A DNA stretch of 64,000 bases from Lepeophtheirus salmonis. Its lineage: Eukaryota > Arthropoda > Copepoda > Siphonostomatoida > Caligidae. Within the stretch, counting starts at the first letter, position 1, and every line of letters begins with the position of its first letter. Of this stretch, positions 1 to 12,243 are shown in pieces. The position numbers were made by a program, and so were the translations under genes. The notes beneath the pieces were generated by a model. The model was given only the letters and a program-made list of their open reading frames with translations, was not told where the DNA came from and searched no databases. The stretch spans positions 12,135,940-12,199,939 of the forward strand of contig NC_052131.2 of assembly GCF_016086655.4 (NCBI RefSeq). Direction: 5' to 3'.

Positions 1-1084
1 TTCTATTGTTATTTCTTGGATCAAGCATCTACACAGTAATAAAATACACTAAATATATATATATATAGTTAAATATACACACGAACATACAGATAATCTT
101 TGTTTATCCGTATGTCCATGTTGTGTTTTCTCTTACGCCTTTATTTTACTTTATAAAAATTGACAAGTTGTTTTGTGAAAACTATGCACAACACAAAAAG
201 GAGTGATGCAAACGTCTTTGCATGCATCAGTAATCCGACCTTGAGGAAGGTAGAGCAAACAAGATCCCAAACTCCCCGTTCTTAAGATTTAGAAGACTAA
301 AAAGTTTAAGTTTATCGAATAAATAGTATTTATTTATCACTAGATAGAATTGCCGTGAGAAACGGAAACTTAATCAAAGAATAATATATGGTAAAGCTAA
401 CACATACAGGGACATTGATAGCATCAAAATTAAGATTTATTGCACTTGACTTCAACAGTATGTTTTTTACTCTTTTGCAAAAAAAGAAAAAAACAGATAT
501 AAAACAGTCGAGATTTCCCCTCCTTTCTGCGATGAATTGCAACCATATACTATCTCAAATCATAAACTTTTTACAAACAATATCCTATTTTAAATTAGTT
601 CTGAGTTTGCATTCTACCAAGTGCTTAAGTATTACGTATTACAAAGGCTAAATATTTCATTTATTATCATGAACTACGCCTTTCTTCCTGTGTACAATAT
701 TATTCACAAATAGAAAGTCGCTTCTCATCTTCTTTCCACAACCAGTTGCCTTTCATCACGACAAATATTCAATTCAAAGTGTCATATTTTTGAATATTTC
801 TATAGAGCTGATAGTTTTTCAAAAGTGTTTTTTTTTATTTTTTACTTTTACTAAAAATGACATATTTCAAATTAATAAAAAAAGTTATATTTTTTTTTTC
901 ACGCAAAGACCTTTAAGCTCCAAAAATAATATGTAAACCAATTATTTAAATCATTTAGTATTGAAGTCAGGGGATTTTAAATGTACAATAACCTGGATTT
1001 GAAGGGAAACACTGCTCTGTTTACTCAAATTAACCTTTAAAGAAGCCAAATTCACTTTTTTCATTAATTATGCTTAAAACAAGA
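1..1084. other. AT-rich DNA, no recognised gene
   Basis: Short open frames only (for example 330-651 on both strands), with the lysine/phenylalanine-rich composition expected by chance. Nothing supports a gene. Confidence 0.5.
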
Positions 1085-1420
1085 GGGGGAACTTGAGACT
1101 TACGATTCGACTTGGACTTTAGTCTATGTTTTGAAGACTTGACTTGATCTCAGAATCAAAGACTCGAGACTTCACTTGGACTCAAGAGCTAAGACTTGTG
1201 TCTCTATTTGGACCTCAAATCTAATTTAAGCTGCACTCAGCAAAAGCTTTAACACTACCTAGAGACCCAATATTATAATTATGAACCTGATATGAGTTTT
1301 ATGTGGTTTGAAAACTGAAATTGGACTTGATAAAAATATTGAAGGACTCTAACTGAATAGGATGAAGATATTTAAAGACTTGGAATTCTGAGTAAAGGCA
1401 TGATATTCGACTTGCATTCA
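1085..1420. repeat. Degenerate GACTTG/ACTTGGACTC simple repeat
   Basis: The words GACTTG, GAGACTTG and CTTGGACT recur many times between 1094 and 1220, thinning out to about 1420. It looks like an eroded minisatellite with a 6-10 base unit. Related CGACTTGA/AGTCGA words appear at 29830-29890 and 34575-34605. Confidence 0.6.
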
Positions 1421-1429
1421 TTTATAGTA

Positions 1430-2905
1430 CTGGTAAGGCCTTTTTTACATCTGCTTAAAATTTAATTCAGTTAATCTTATATAATTTCTTGTTCTTCTTC
1501 ATTTAAAAACTATTTTTATATGATATTTTTCTTTAATACAATTAAAATGTAGGAATGATAAATGACAGATACAAACCCTGAAGAATGAGGAGAGGAGTAA
1601 ACAAGACTATTTTGCAATAATCTACATCAAATATGTTATATAAATTTATCAATTTCAAATGCGTAGAAACAAGGGCCCATGGCAGCTGAGTTTCCCTAAA
1701 CCCATTACCCCCAATCAAGATTTTTGAATAAACTTTGTAAGCTTAGCTAATGTAAGTGTAAATAAACAGAAAAACGTTTTCCCCCGAAAGTAATTTTTCT
1801 TGGGCCAAGAAAAAGGATATGTTCTCATGATCACACTAGGCAGATCTGAATACCTTTTCCACAGAATTTATATTATCCTTATCGACCCAATATAAAATCT
1901 TAAACCACGACAGGCAATACAGTTATTACTTTAATAAACACAGAGGCAGAGAATTTTTTCCCCTTTGCAGAAAAAAAGAGAGCCATAGATTTCCCTAAAA
2001 GGAAGGAAGAAAAAGGCAAAAAAGGAGAGATGTTACACTCGGGCCGCCTTTTTTTTTTAGTCTCTTGAGCGTTTTCTCATTATTTTCTTTTTCTTCAAAA
2101 TGTAGTAGTATCCCTACAAATATATATTGGTTGAGATTGTTCATTTATTCGTAGTGTTGATATAGTGTGTGCAGACTGAAAATTAACTGTTGAGAAAATT
2201 AAAAATAAAGATATTTTGTTGTTGACTAAAAAAAGGTATATAATAGTTAATTAGATTTTTTTATTTACATTTTTCAAGTTATGAATAGCTGAGGGAGTAC
2301 GTGAAATATGCATTTGTTGTCATTCTGATTCATTTATTTCCTGTTCCTTTCAGTAATTGAGTGTTTAAGACTTTACAACTAAGTAATTATGTGTAAATTT
2401 ATTAAGAACTTACTTAGTAGGTATAATATAGATTTAGATTTTCCTTAATTAATTCTAAATAATGGTTTATGTGAGTAAAAGGCCTAGACGGTTGATTTGG
2501 TACATTCATATGTATAGATACATTTAATAAGTTACATATTCAGTCGAATACTATTCATCAAATAATATTAAAGGAAAAATGGAGCGACGAAGCTCATTGG
2601 AAAACGTGCTCGGGAAAAACTGTTCTTTTGAGCTCAATCTACGTAGTTTCGATTAACGGTCACTTCTAGAAAATGAAATATATGGGCATTTCCTAGCTCA
2701 GACAGACCAATTGTAATACTACATTGTTTCCTTATACTTAATTATTGCTACTTTAACCTTAAAAAAAATCTAATAACATTTTGAAAGACTTTTAATTTAT
2801 TCTCTTTCAATCCCATTAATACCTTTCTGAAGAATAAACTAAAGTAGTAAATTATAAACATTCTTTTTTTTTTATGCTTATGAATGAAAAAAGTAAAAAT
2901 GAGGG
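1430..2905. other. AT-rich DNA, no recognised gene
   Basis: Nothing recognised apart from homopolymer runs (for example T at about 2050). Confidence 0.4.
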
Positions 2906-2909
2906 AATT

Positions 2910-3040
2910 ATACGCTTTTGTTGAACTCAAACTAGAATTGAGGATCCATTTTGAAGTAATTTCTACATATGACCATGATACGACGTGTGATTTTCTTGTA
3001 TTTTCTCCATCATATAGCTGCTTGTAGCTTATGTAATACA
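2910..3040 (+). repeat. Dispersed repeat family A, partial copy
   Basis: Contains the family words TTGTTGAACT and ATTGAGGATC followed by a TAGCT-rich stretch, in the same order as the fuller copy at 25295-25625. Confidence 0.45.
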
Positions 3041-3079
3041 ACGTTGATTCTGGAAGTGAGACCATCAAATTATACAGTA

Positions 3080-3375
3080 ACTACGAGTGCGTGGTGCTTA
3101 TAAATGACAGAGAGTAACACTGAGGATTGTTTGAAGATTTATAAGTAGTGTTATGCATCCTAAATTATATGGGAAAGCCCTATTCGATAATGGAGTCATT
3201 CCTGTATTTGTCCTTGATTGATTTGGAGTGGGAGTTGGGTTTCCTTAACTTCACGCTATAGCATGTAGCTAATCTAATCAAACGTCATATGACTATGCTG
3301 TTATCCTCCAAAAATTCTTATAATTGTCTGGGTTACCATGTTGATTTTGGGTTTTTTATGCCAAAATGCTAACAA
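3080..3375 (+). repeat. Dispersed repeat family A copy
   Basis: Runs from ATAAATGACAGAGAGTAACA through a TAGCTAATCTAATCAAACGT block to the conserved core AATTGTCTGGGTTACCATG and a T-rich end. The same order of blocks is seen at 16555-16860 and 25295-25625. Confidence 0.65.
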
Positions 3376-3432
3376 TTGACAACCCTATTTATACGTGTAA
3401 GCAAAGTTGTAGAAATTATCAGCATCCGGTAT

Positions 3433-3705
3433 GCTAAAAAAAGAAACTGAAAATCAACATATGTAGTAATCCCCACAATTTAAGGAATGTTTTGGTGAAG
3501 AGATAATTATTTTCATGAAGTTTCATTATTAAATTAGCTCCGAGCAGCTATATAATTAAGGAAATAAACACTCATCCTATTCTGTAAATTTGTGAGGACA
3601 TAGGTAGGATTGAATCCGATGTGGATCCACAATTTCACTCTTAGATTTATAACTCTGCAACAAATTCTGAGTGTGAATCTTTGTTTTTCACACACTAAAG
3701 ATTAC
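3433..3705 (-). repeat. Dispersed repeat family A copy, inverted
   Basis: Reverse orientation: AAAATCAACATATGTAGTAA, then CCACAATTTAAGGAATGTTT, then the ATCCACAATTTCACTCTTAG and AACTCTGCAACAAATT blocks. It lies head to head with the preceding copy, making a loose palindrome. Confidence 0.6.
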
Positions 3706-3854
3706 TTTATACTTAGATTTTATCGATTCAAGAATAAAATAATAGTGATAATAGCTTTGGAAAATATAAAACACTGTTCATGTTGGCACTACAAAAGTAT
3801 CACACTCTTCTAATGTCATATTTTTTACAACTATAAATGTAAAACATTGTCCCC

Positions 3855-3930
3855 CGTTGTCTGAGAGTATAATTGAGGATCATTGACATTAGAGTAGTTT
3901 CTATTTATATACTGCATGCGTATATACTTG
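3855..3930 (+). repeat. Dispersed repeat family A fragment
   Basis: GAGTATAATTGAGGATC followed by GACATTAGAGTAGTTTCTA matches the central block of family A. Confidence 0.4.
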
Positions 3931-5095
3931 TGAATGAGTAACAGAATCGAAATTCAAAACTGTAGCGCAAATTATAGCAATTTAGCCCCTATATCAGAGA
4001 AATACTTATGTAACTAAAATGCTCATAAAGTTCATTTGTTTGTATTGACCATAAAGTCGAACATACTAGAAAGTTTAGAATTACAAATAATTGTTTTCCC
4101 CCTAGATGTAATAACACTTATTTATACCATTAGCTCATACTAGTTGTAATAATAATATTAACGTAATACAAGATATGTCTGAATATGTAACAACTTACAT
4201 AAAGAACACTTTTGTCTACAATAAAGTGATAAATAAACTAACTATCCAACCTACATTATTACGTCAGTTGATCCTCTCAACAACTTTTTTAATAACGTTA
4301 TTTAAATACCAACAGTTGGATATAGAAAAACCAAGAAGTGTTTCCTTTTCAAACAAAACCATTAAAATATGGTGGTTTTTTATGATTTTGTAAAAAATAA
4401 ACTAACTTTTATATGAATTATTGATCCTTTTCACACTCAAGTTGACTCAAATCTACAAAAACATTGAAAATACTCAAAAACTTCTATTCAAAAATTAACA
4501 AATTTTATACGAAAAAACTAGTTATAGATTTATGATCAACTTTCCAAGTATTAGTAGAACTAAATATTGATTTTAAAAGATTTTAATAATGTAAAATTTT
4601 GTTGACTTAATATACTCATTTATTCAAAATAATAACTAAGTCAATCAAATTTTCTTTTTCTTTTGATAACTCTAATTTAAATAATATTGATTTGTTATAT
4701 AAGGTTTTTTAAAGGCATTGTAAATAATATTATGTTCATAAATACTCGGTAATAGAATTGGTGGGAAAGAATATTTTAATCGAAAAATAGATGCAATACA
4801 CGTATTCACGTTCGATTGAATGTCATTTAACATATTGATTAATAATAATGTTTTTAATATCGATATAGGTATAAATATTTGTTTGTATATTCCAGATGAA
4901 TACTTTTTATACCTTGTACTTACATTTTCAAATTATATGTTAGTAGGTTTAGCTCTCTACTCAGGCTTCTTACACACATGAGTCACACATATCAATTTTA
5001 TTCATTCATTCATTGCCATTATTTTTTTCCATGTTATGATTTGATAATGGATTATTACTGTGTGACAATAATACTGCTGAATTCATCATTATATA
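3931..5095. other. AT-rich DNA, no recognised gene
   Basis: No coding pattern or repeat recognised. Confidence 0.4.
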
Positions 5096-5099
5096 TTGA

Positions 5100-5190
5100 A
5101 TATTGAAATCTTGGAAAATTTCGATCCTCAATCCTACTCAGAGTCCAATTAGGACATACACTTATAACTAATATTGTGTTGGTTCATATT
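5100..5190 (-). repeat. Dispersed repeat family A fragment, inverted
   Basis: CGATCCTCAATCCTACTCAG and AACTAATATTGTG blocks match the reverse orientation of family A. Confidence 0.4.
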
Positions 5191-5303
5191 TAGTCGGATC
5201 TTAGGATCGGTGATCCTAATGATCCTTAGGACTTTCGGTGAACAGAAATTTTCCTTATAATGTCCGTGGCTTATGAACCCAAATAAAATACAATAAATAT
5301 AAG

Positions 5304-5900
5304 GGGCGTCCGCAGAGGATGGGCTGGAGAGACTGTAGCCCATTTTTTACAAAAGATTTAATATTTGAAATTTTTTATAAATAGGTGTGGATTTTTGAAA
5401 TTTATTGGCAAAAAAAATAATTTCTCGATAATAGGTATGGACTTATGAAAAAATATTTCAAAAATATTATGCAAAAAAATTAATTTTTTGTTAATTACTA
5501 TGGATTTTTGAAAAATAAATTCCAAAAAAAAAACCCATTTTTTAGAAAAGATTTAATATTTGAAATTTTTTATAAATAACTGTGGATTCTTGATATTTTT
5601 TGCCAAAAAAAAATAATTTTTCAATAATAGGTATGGACTTTTGAAAAAAAATTTCAAAAAATGTTTTGCAAAATAATTAATTTTTGTGAGTAACCGTAAA
5701 TTTTTGAAAAAAAAAATTGTTACAAAAATTAAATATTCAAAATTACATTTTTGAAATTTTTTTCCATAGAATTTATTTTTTGAGAATGATTGTGGATTTT
5801 TGAATTTTTTTTTTCAAAAATTTAATGCTTTAAATTTTTTAACAAAGAAAATATTTTTTCAAATTTTTTTAGATTTTTTTCAAGCTCCTGTGGACACTCC
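5304..5900 (+). repeat. Repeat family F: GC-rich head plus AT-rich tandem array
   Basis: A GC-rich head (GGGGCGTCCGCAGAGGATGG, then GGCTGGAGAGACTGTAGCCC) is followed by two imperfect units of about 193 bases (5343-5536 and 5537-5720) built from ATTTTTGAAATTTTTT words, then decayed copies, ending near CTCCTGTGGACACTCCTGG. Related heads occur at about 43410 (+) and 50020 (reverse). Confidence 0.65.
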
Positions 5901-6004
5901 TGGTTATGTATAAAGAGAATTTAACATATCTTACACAAAATATTTATATTTTAAAATTATGCAATATAATAAATACAAACATTTTTTATAGTTATATAAT
6001 ACAA

Positions 6005-6720
6005 ACCCCTATATTATGAAAATTCGTTACCTTTATTGTATTATGCAATAGTTTTTTCTTCATAAATCATAGAGAAAAAAGACCCAAATCATTTGGTAGT
6101 TAGTCAACTTAGTCAATCATAACAACTGCTATTGATCTCTTACTCCCAGACTATAATTTTTCCACAATTGTTAGAATGAAGTATATATATTTATTTCGTA
6201 ATATTAAAATTCTTCTTTTTATTTTATTCGATACCATATTATTATAATATTGCTGAGGAATATTTTATCAAAAGCATCGCTTTACATTTGTATTTCCAAA
6301 TATATTTCTAAATTTCTTCACATAAATACAAAGATGGTCAATATATATGTATATACGACTATATACATTATACAAAGAGGGATCAATAAGGAATTTTATT
6401 CCTGTCCTTTTGGAAACGGAGCATAAGTATACTTAATTTATTACTTCTTTTACTTAAAAAAAGAATAAATTATAGAATAGTCATGATGTATCAAGTGAGA
6501 CGAGGGAATTTACAGCTGACTACAAAATACATGGTATACTTTTGTGTAAGTGAAATAAAGCCATGATAACTGAATAACTGAACAAAGGAAAAATACTCTC
6601 AATAACGTCACGAGGGTTCAATTTTACCTTCTGTAAGGACCAACAAGTGGGACTGGAATTAATCTGAGTCCAAAATAAGGACAGACGCCAGCCACACTGT
6701 TTATAGCCCATCAACTATTT
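6005..6720 (+). repeat. Dispersed repeat family B copy
   Basis: Shares ordered blocks with 49290-49690: CGTTACCTTTATTGTAT, a CCAAATCATTTGGTAGTTAG block, ACTGCTATTGATCTCTTA, TATATACGACTATA, TTCCTGTCCTTTTGGAAAC and CAGCTGACTACAAAATACAT. Here the similarity continues with AACGTCACGAGGGTTCAATT, which also occurs at 52697. Type of element unknown. Confidence 0.55.
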
Positions 6721-9700
6721 AAGTGCAAATCTTCGTCCTTCACGCATTATAATTAAATGTACCCTTTTCAAGAATATTCATAGTAGCTTTGTACTCTGGC
6801 AACTACAAAAAGTATCGGTCATGTGCAATGTTATATTATTTTAAAACTAAAAATATAATACTCAAATCTCATTTTTCTCTGTGTATTACTGTTGATTTTG
6901 GGGTTTGTCTCTTTATCTATGGAGTTCAAGGGGTTTTATAACTTTGATAAATTACCGAGAAAAAAATATTTCATCATAAAATCTTAATCTACTTCATTCA
7001 ATCAATAAAAAGTTAAAAATATAATATTTAACTATTGATGCTAAAGTACAAAGGATGTACATTAACAAACAAACAATTGAATATGTCACTTCACCTTCTA
7101 ATGTATAAAACATTAATTAATTTTTGATACTTAACAAGTGTATGGGTAAGACTTTGTAAAAACTTTTTTTTCTTATACAATCATAAATAAATTACTTACT
7201 TATATTGGTATTTATTATTTACTATATCATGTTGGAGTTTTCTTGCTCTTCTAGATGGACAATTTCCAAGGAATTTATAAGCCCTACTTTTCATGCATAT
7301 CATGAACCCTATTTAGAATTTACCCTTTTTTTATATCATTTAATACATTTTAATAAATCGTTGATAAGTTTTTGTTGCGGATATGAAAAATGAAATACAT
7401 AATATTAAAACTATCAAACAGAGTCATTTTTAACCCCACTTGTCTTAGAATAATTTTATAAGATTAACAATTTCTTTAAATTTAACTAACAAAGTTAGAT
7501 AAATACATTTTTATCACATAAAAAATGTGCTTATTGAAATATACATGGATTATAAGCATATCGCTATATTGCATCTTAAGCATAATAATTGTCCACTTGT
7601 TCATCTAAGGCAAATTACGGACAGGCCCATTTTTTTTTTTTTTTTTTGTTTAGTCACCAAAAAAAAAAAAGGCGGGGGGAATGAAATTGTAGGTCTAGTT
7701 CATAACCAATTCTCACAGGCTCTGTTAGTATTCTTTATTTAATTATAAGGAATAGTTAACAGCTAAGCAACAGCTAATGTTTGTCCAAATTCTCAATGTT
7801 GTGGAGGGTAAATAAAGTCAAAAAATTGACAGCTGACAAAAAAAACATAGAAGATGTTGATGATTTGGAGATATCATAGTAAAATAAACATATTTTAATT
7901 GATATGAATAACTTTTTTTAATGTATGTAGTCTTTTCCCTCCAGATCTAAGGGATTGGTTTAGTGTGTGTGTTTTTTTAAATTAAGTAACTTATCTTTAT
8001 TTTGATTTATACATAAAAAAATATATATTTTTTAATTATTATTAATTGGCCAAATGAAATATAAGTCATAATAGGTTTCACTCTGGTTGGTATATTATCT
8101 TTTAAGTAGATAAGTAAATTTTGCAGTATGATAGTTTTGAAAATTCGTTTACAATAACTTTCGAAAGAGTTCTATTTATATTTTTTAAAGTATAATGTGT
8201 TTTCTCTGACATCATAAATATCATAATAACCCGGAACAATGCTATGTTAATGATATAGTTATTAAACTACGAACATAAACTGTTGTATACTTAGATGAAA
8301 TTTTATTCCTATGAAATTAGGTCGTTTATGCCTCATTCAAGATGACTGACATTCAAAATAGTAATATTCAATATAAAAAAAGAGGAGACAAATACGTTGT
8401 AATGTTTAGTTTATCTCGCAATCTTACCTCAAAAAAGAGTTTGAAAATAAAACTCAAAATCAGTTATTAGTTAGCAAATTATTTTGAATTGTGGAACCAA
8501 TTCTCCTTTGATAATAATTAAAAGTAAAGGTTAACATAAAATAATTTCAATTCAACCAATCAAAGTTAAGAGGTTAATAAGTAGCAGATAATAAGCACAA
8601 TGTAAATTTTATGTTTGTGGTACGTAGGTAGTGCTAAGTTGACTATACATCATTAAAGGATAATTTTTTTTTTTTTTTTTAAATAATAAAATCATTAGAG
8701 AAATATAATATAAAGTATAAGCCTATGTAAATACTATCCTTTGAAGGTATTGGTGTTGAATATACTTTAATATTACTCTATAGCTTCATGGTACTCTTTT
8801 GACATAATTAAAATAGGAATTTTGGTGAAGGGAACAAAAAGTTGTACACGTCATGAGATTAAAGGTATAGAGAAATTATAAAGCGACGTCATCTGTTGTA
8901 TTATAAAAAGTGACATCTTAGATGGAATAAAGATATTAGAATGACCAGGAGTCTACTCAAACTAACAAATTGTTTTAAAGCTTTAGTAAGGTGAAATCAT
9001 GGAGGCTGCACAGTTGATTATAGAGTACCCTTGCAGAGCAAAAATAGTCGCGTTCTAGTCATGATAATATATACAAAAACTGAAAACCAATGGTGTATCT
9101 AGCCCCTTCAGGTTCTTAAAAGTTTTTGAATACCCCTCCAAAATATATATCTATGTCATATGTTATTTGTTTTTATAAGTCTTTTTTTAGTGGTATCAAA
9201 CATGTAATCCAAAATGATTGCACAAATTAGTTTGATTTTTTTTTTTAAAGCAAGTTCCTAGGATATTATTTGGCCCTTTAAGGCATTAAGAGCCTGTTTT
9301 ATGACCGAAATAAAACCTATCTTCCCTTCTTTATTTCTATATATATTTCCTTCCTTGTTCTATTGTCACTCTGTCTCTTTCTACATCCCTCTTACTGTCT
9401 CTTTTCTTCTGCCTTCATTCTTTGTTTCTATTCCCTCTATTTAGCCCTGCAATGCGAGAAACCCTCTGCTAGAAGATATAAAAATAAAAACTATTTATAT
9501 AAAAGTGTCGATAATTTCGGGGCTAAGCCCCCCTTGATGAAAGCTAGCCCTCCTGACCACATTAATAAAAAGGGTGTGGTTACATTACTTACATTAAAAG
9601 CTAAGTCTACCACCTACACATGTGTATGTACCTACATATATTATATACACGTTGCAATTGTATAATCAGCCTGTACAAGTTGTAGTACCTCTTATAACGC

Positions 9701-9979
9701 CTTAATTATTACATCTTTAGTCATTTTAATTACAAACGATGAATTTATCAAATAAATGCATTTATTATGTATTTAGAGACAATACATCTGTAGACATTTG
9801 AACTTTGTAATATGCCACTGAATACACTAATCAATATGTGTTTTTCATCAAAATGGTCAAATACTCGAATGAGCATTCGGTAGAGAACAAACCTTCACAA
9901 AAAAAAAAATCCCCTAAAAATGTACTTTCATTTTCTTTAAAGTAATAAAAATTACATATTTGGATTTAAAATTCAAAGG
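6721..9979. other. AT-rich DNA with homopolymers, no recognised gene
   Basis: Contains a T run followed by an A run at 7630-7672 that can fold back, another T run at 8667, and family F-like CCCCTT/GGGGCTAAGCCCC words at 9100-9140 and 9519-9534. No convincing coding sequence. Confidence 0.4.
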
Positions 9980-10176
9980 GAACAACAAGTTCAATCAAAA
10001 ATTAACGATATGGACGTACAAATCTCTAATGACTGTTATATACCAACTGTGCGTTCCAAATGGCTGAAACTTTGGTGAGTAACTTGTAACAGATGCTAGA
10101 TAGATATGACGAGCATTTATTTACGAGTGTCATCATCTTCCCTTTGAGTTTGGAAACTTTTCAGACCACCCTCTTA
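9980..10176 (-). mobile_element. Mariner terminal fragment
   Basis: On the - strand the sequence starts TA-AGAGGGTGGTCTGAAAAGTT at about 10176, which is the typical 5' end of irritans-like mariner elements, and continues inward for about 190 bases. No transposase follows in the window, so it is a solo end. Identification rests on the TIR pattern. Confidence 0.5.
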
Positions 10177-10198
10177 TATAACTATATGAAGAACTGAA

Positions 10199-10310
10199 TT
10201 CATCATTGATTAATTATCTCTCGAAAATAACTATATTTTAATAATCTTTTATGAGAAGTTAAGTAGATTATACGCTTATAGAGTATACTTCACTGCGTGT
10301 GGATATACAA
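10199..10310 (+). repeat. Direct repeat, copy 1
   Basis: CATCATTGATTA, ATCTTTTATGAGAAG and GTAGATTATA blocks recur in the same order at 11030-11150. Confidence 0.5.
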
Positions 10311-10419
10311 AAGTAAGCCTGAATTACATGTGTATATTGAATTTAGTTACCTTAGATTTATATTATTCAATTATTTCAATAAATCATTTGGAAGGGGCAA
10401 CAAATTGGGCTTATAGATC

Positions 10420-10920
10420 CATCAAGTTATCAATAGAAATATATAAATTTTTATTTGAAAAGGGCCATATTGGAACTAAAAAAAGTATCATAAGTAGTCT
10501 CATAAAAAGGAAATTATTGTTTTGTATAATTTCGAATACAATTCTCTTTCAATTCTCATATTATTTTTTCAAATGTTATGTAGGTACACATGTCCACAAC
10601 GTTGGTATTGTTAGGTGTGTTTTTTTTACCGACAAAATACGTCTTTTCGTGTGTTCTTGATTTTTTTTTCAATTATAAAAATAAAAAAACACAATCAATT
10701 CATGAAAACATTCTTTAAAAACTTTTGCAAGAATGTTTATTCTTCGAAAATAGTTATATTTTACAAAATACTACATTTTGAAAAGAAAAAAAAATGTTTG
10801 AAAGTTTTAAAAGATTTTTCTCCTAAATTGATTTTTCATTCTATTTTGTTCAATAGTAGAAAATCTCAGAGCACACTAAAAGACGTATTTTTTTGGTCAG
10901 TCAAAAACAAAATAAGAATG
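10420..10920 (+). repeat. Diverged repeat family K
   Basis: TGTAGGTACACATGTCCACA, then a GTGTTTTTTTT stretch and AAGATTTTTCTCCTAAATTG, matches the order of blocks at 58360-58740. Two overlapping open frames here (10328-10935) are lysine/phenylalanine-rich and probably not genes. Confidence 0.4.
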
Positions 10921-11029
10921 AAAAATGCCAGATAATGTCAACATACCTTATGGACATAATAAAATAAATGTGGAATTTCTTAATATTTTTCAAAGATTAC
11001 TTTTGTGTTAGCACACCACTTATATATAT

Positions 11030-11150
11030 CATCATTGATTAGAAATCTCCATAAATAGCTCTATTTTAATTATCTTTTATGAGAAGAAGACGGGATCCGT
11101 AGATTATGAGCTCATATTTATATTATGATTACGTTACTTCATGTGTCTGA
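11030..11150 (+). repeat. Direct repeat, copy 2
   Basis: Second copy of the block at 10199-10310; the pair brackets the family K repeat. Confidence 0.5.
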
Positions 11151-11721
11151 ATATATATATATATTTTGATTGGCTCTTAAAAATCACTGTTTTACTCTTG
11201 CTTCCATTTTGTTTCCTTCATCATAAAACCTTAATTTATACTTAATGGTTTCCTTTGCTTGTTAATGTTTTGCCCAATATTGAAAAATTAGCCAAAAAAT
11301 CCATATCTCTAATAAGACTATATTGATTCTAAATTGTAATACAATGTCCTTAATCTACACAATGAACCATTACTTAGTACACTCTTCTCTTTTTGGCACA
11401 GGGATATATATTCTCAATTAGAACTAATTGAGAAGGGAGAGAGTGAAAATGAAAACATTTTTTATTTTTTTTACATACTGGCGGATAATATTACTTTCAT
11501 CTATGACCATCAATCTGTGTTTTTATCTGTATTGTACCGCTTCACATCGGAAAAAGAAGAAAAACGACTTATAGGCGAAGAAGTTGAAGAAAAAACATCA
11601 AACATCAATAAAAATTACAAAATTGCAAAACATACGAAGAAGTACCTTGTTCTTGGACCGATTTTTTGCCGTACCATTTGGACCAAAATATCTGTCCAGA
11701 CTAAAATTTAAAACTGTGGAC

Positions 11722-11759
<38 letters not shown>

Positions 11760-12243
11760 TGACATAAGATAATAACCATTTTTTTGTAAACTGAATTTTA
11801 CAACGAGACTGGACCAAATTAGCAAAACTTTAACGGTTTTAAATAGATCTAGGATTTTCAGGCATAAAACTAACGCTATCAGGACAATAACTACAAAATT
11901 ATATTTATTCAAACTGGGATTTTAAGAGTACTTAAAAGTTAGGGATATTAAATCAAAAATATTTATAATACGTTTTATAACTTTTGGGGTACATAAAATC
12001 CCAGTTCACCAACAAAAGATTAAATACCTCTCAGTTTAAAGTTAAAAGTATTAGTTTCTTGCTTTTGTATGCATTATGCAATTGCCTCATTAAAATACTT
12101 TACTTACTATAATTGAAGAAGGTTGCCCTGAACAACTCTAAAACTCATAATTATGTATTTAAAAAAATATTCATTAAATATATTTCTATGACGTAACTTT
12201 ATAGTTTTAAATTTCTACCGAATTTTAAGGACTATCTAATTAT
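11151..12243. other. AT-rich DNA with a long T run
   Basis: A run of about 32 T at 11727-11758 stands out. No gene recognised. Confidence 0.45.

Noticed and set aside
330..651. Overlapping open frames on both strands near the window start
   Set aside because: Composition is typical of chance frames in AT-rich DNA, with no start context, domain or splice signal.
7630..7672. T run followed by A run that could form a hairpin
   Set aside because: Explained by homopolymer slippage; no conserved flanks to suggest a functional structure.
10328..10935. Two overlapping + strand frames of about 110 codons
   Set aside because: They lie in a diverged dispersed repeat and are dominated by Lys, Phe and Ile; no domain.
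11598..11912. 104-codon - strand frame
   Set aside because: It reads straight through the poly-T run as poly-Lys; artefact of the homopolymer.
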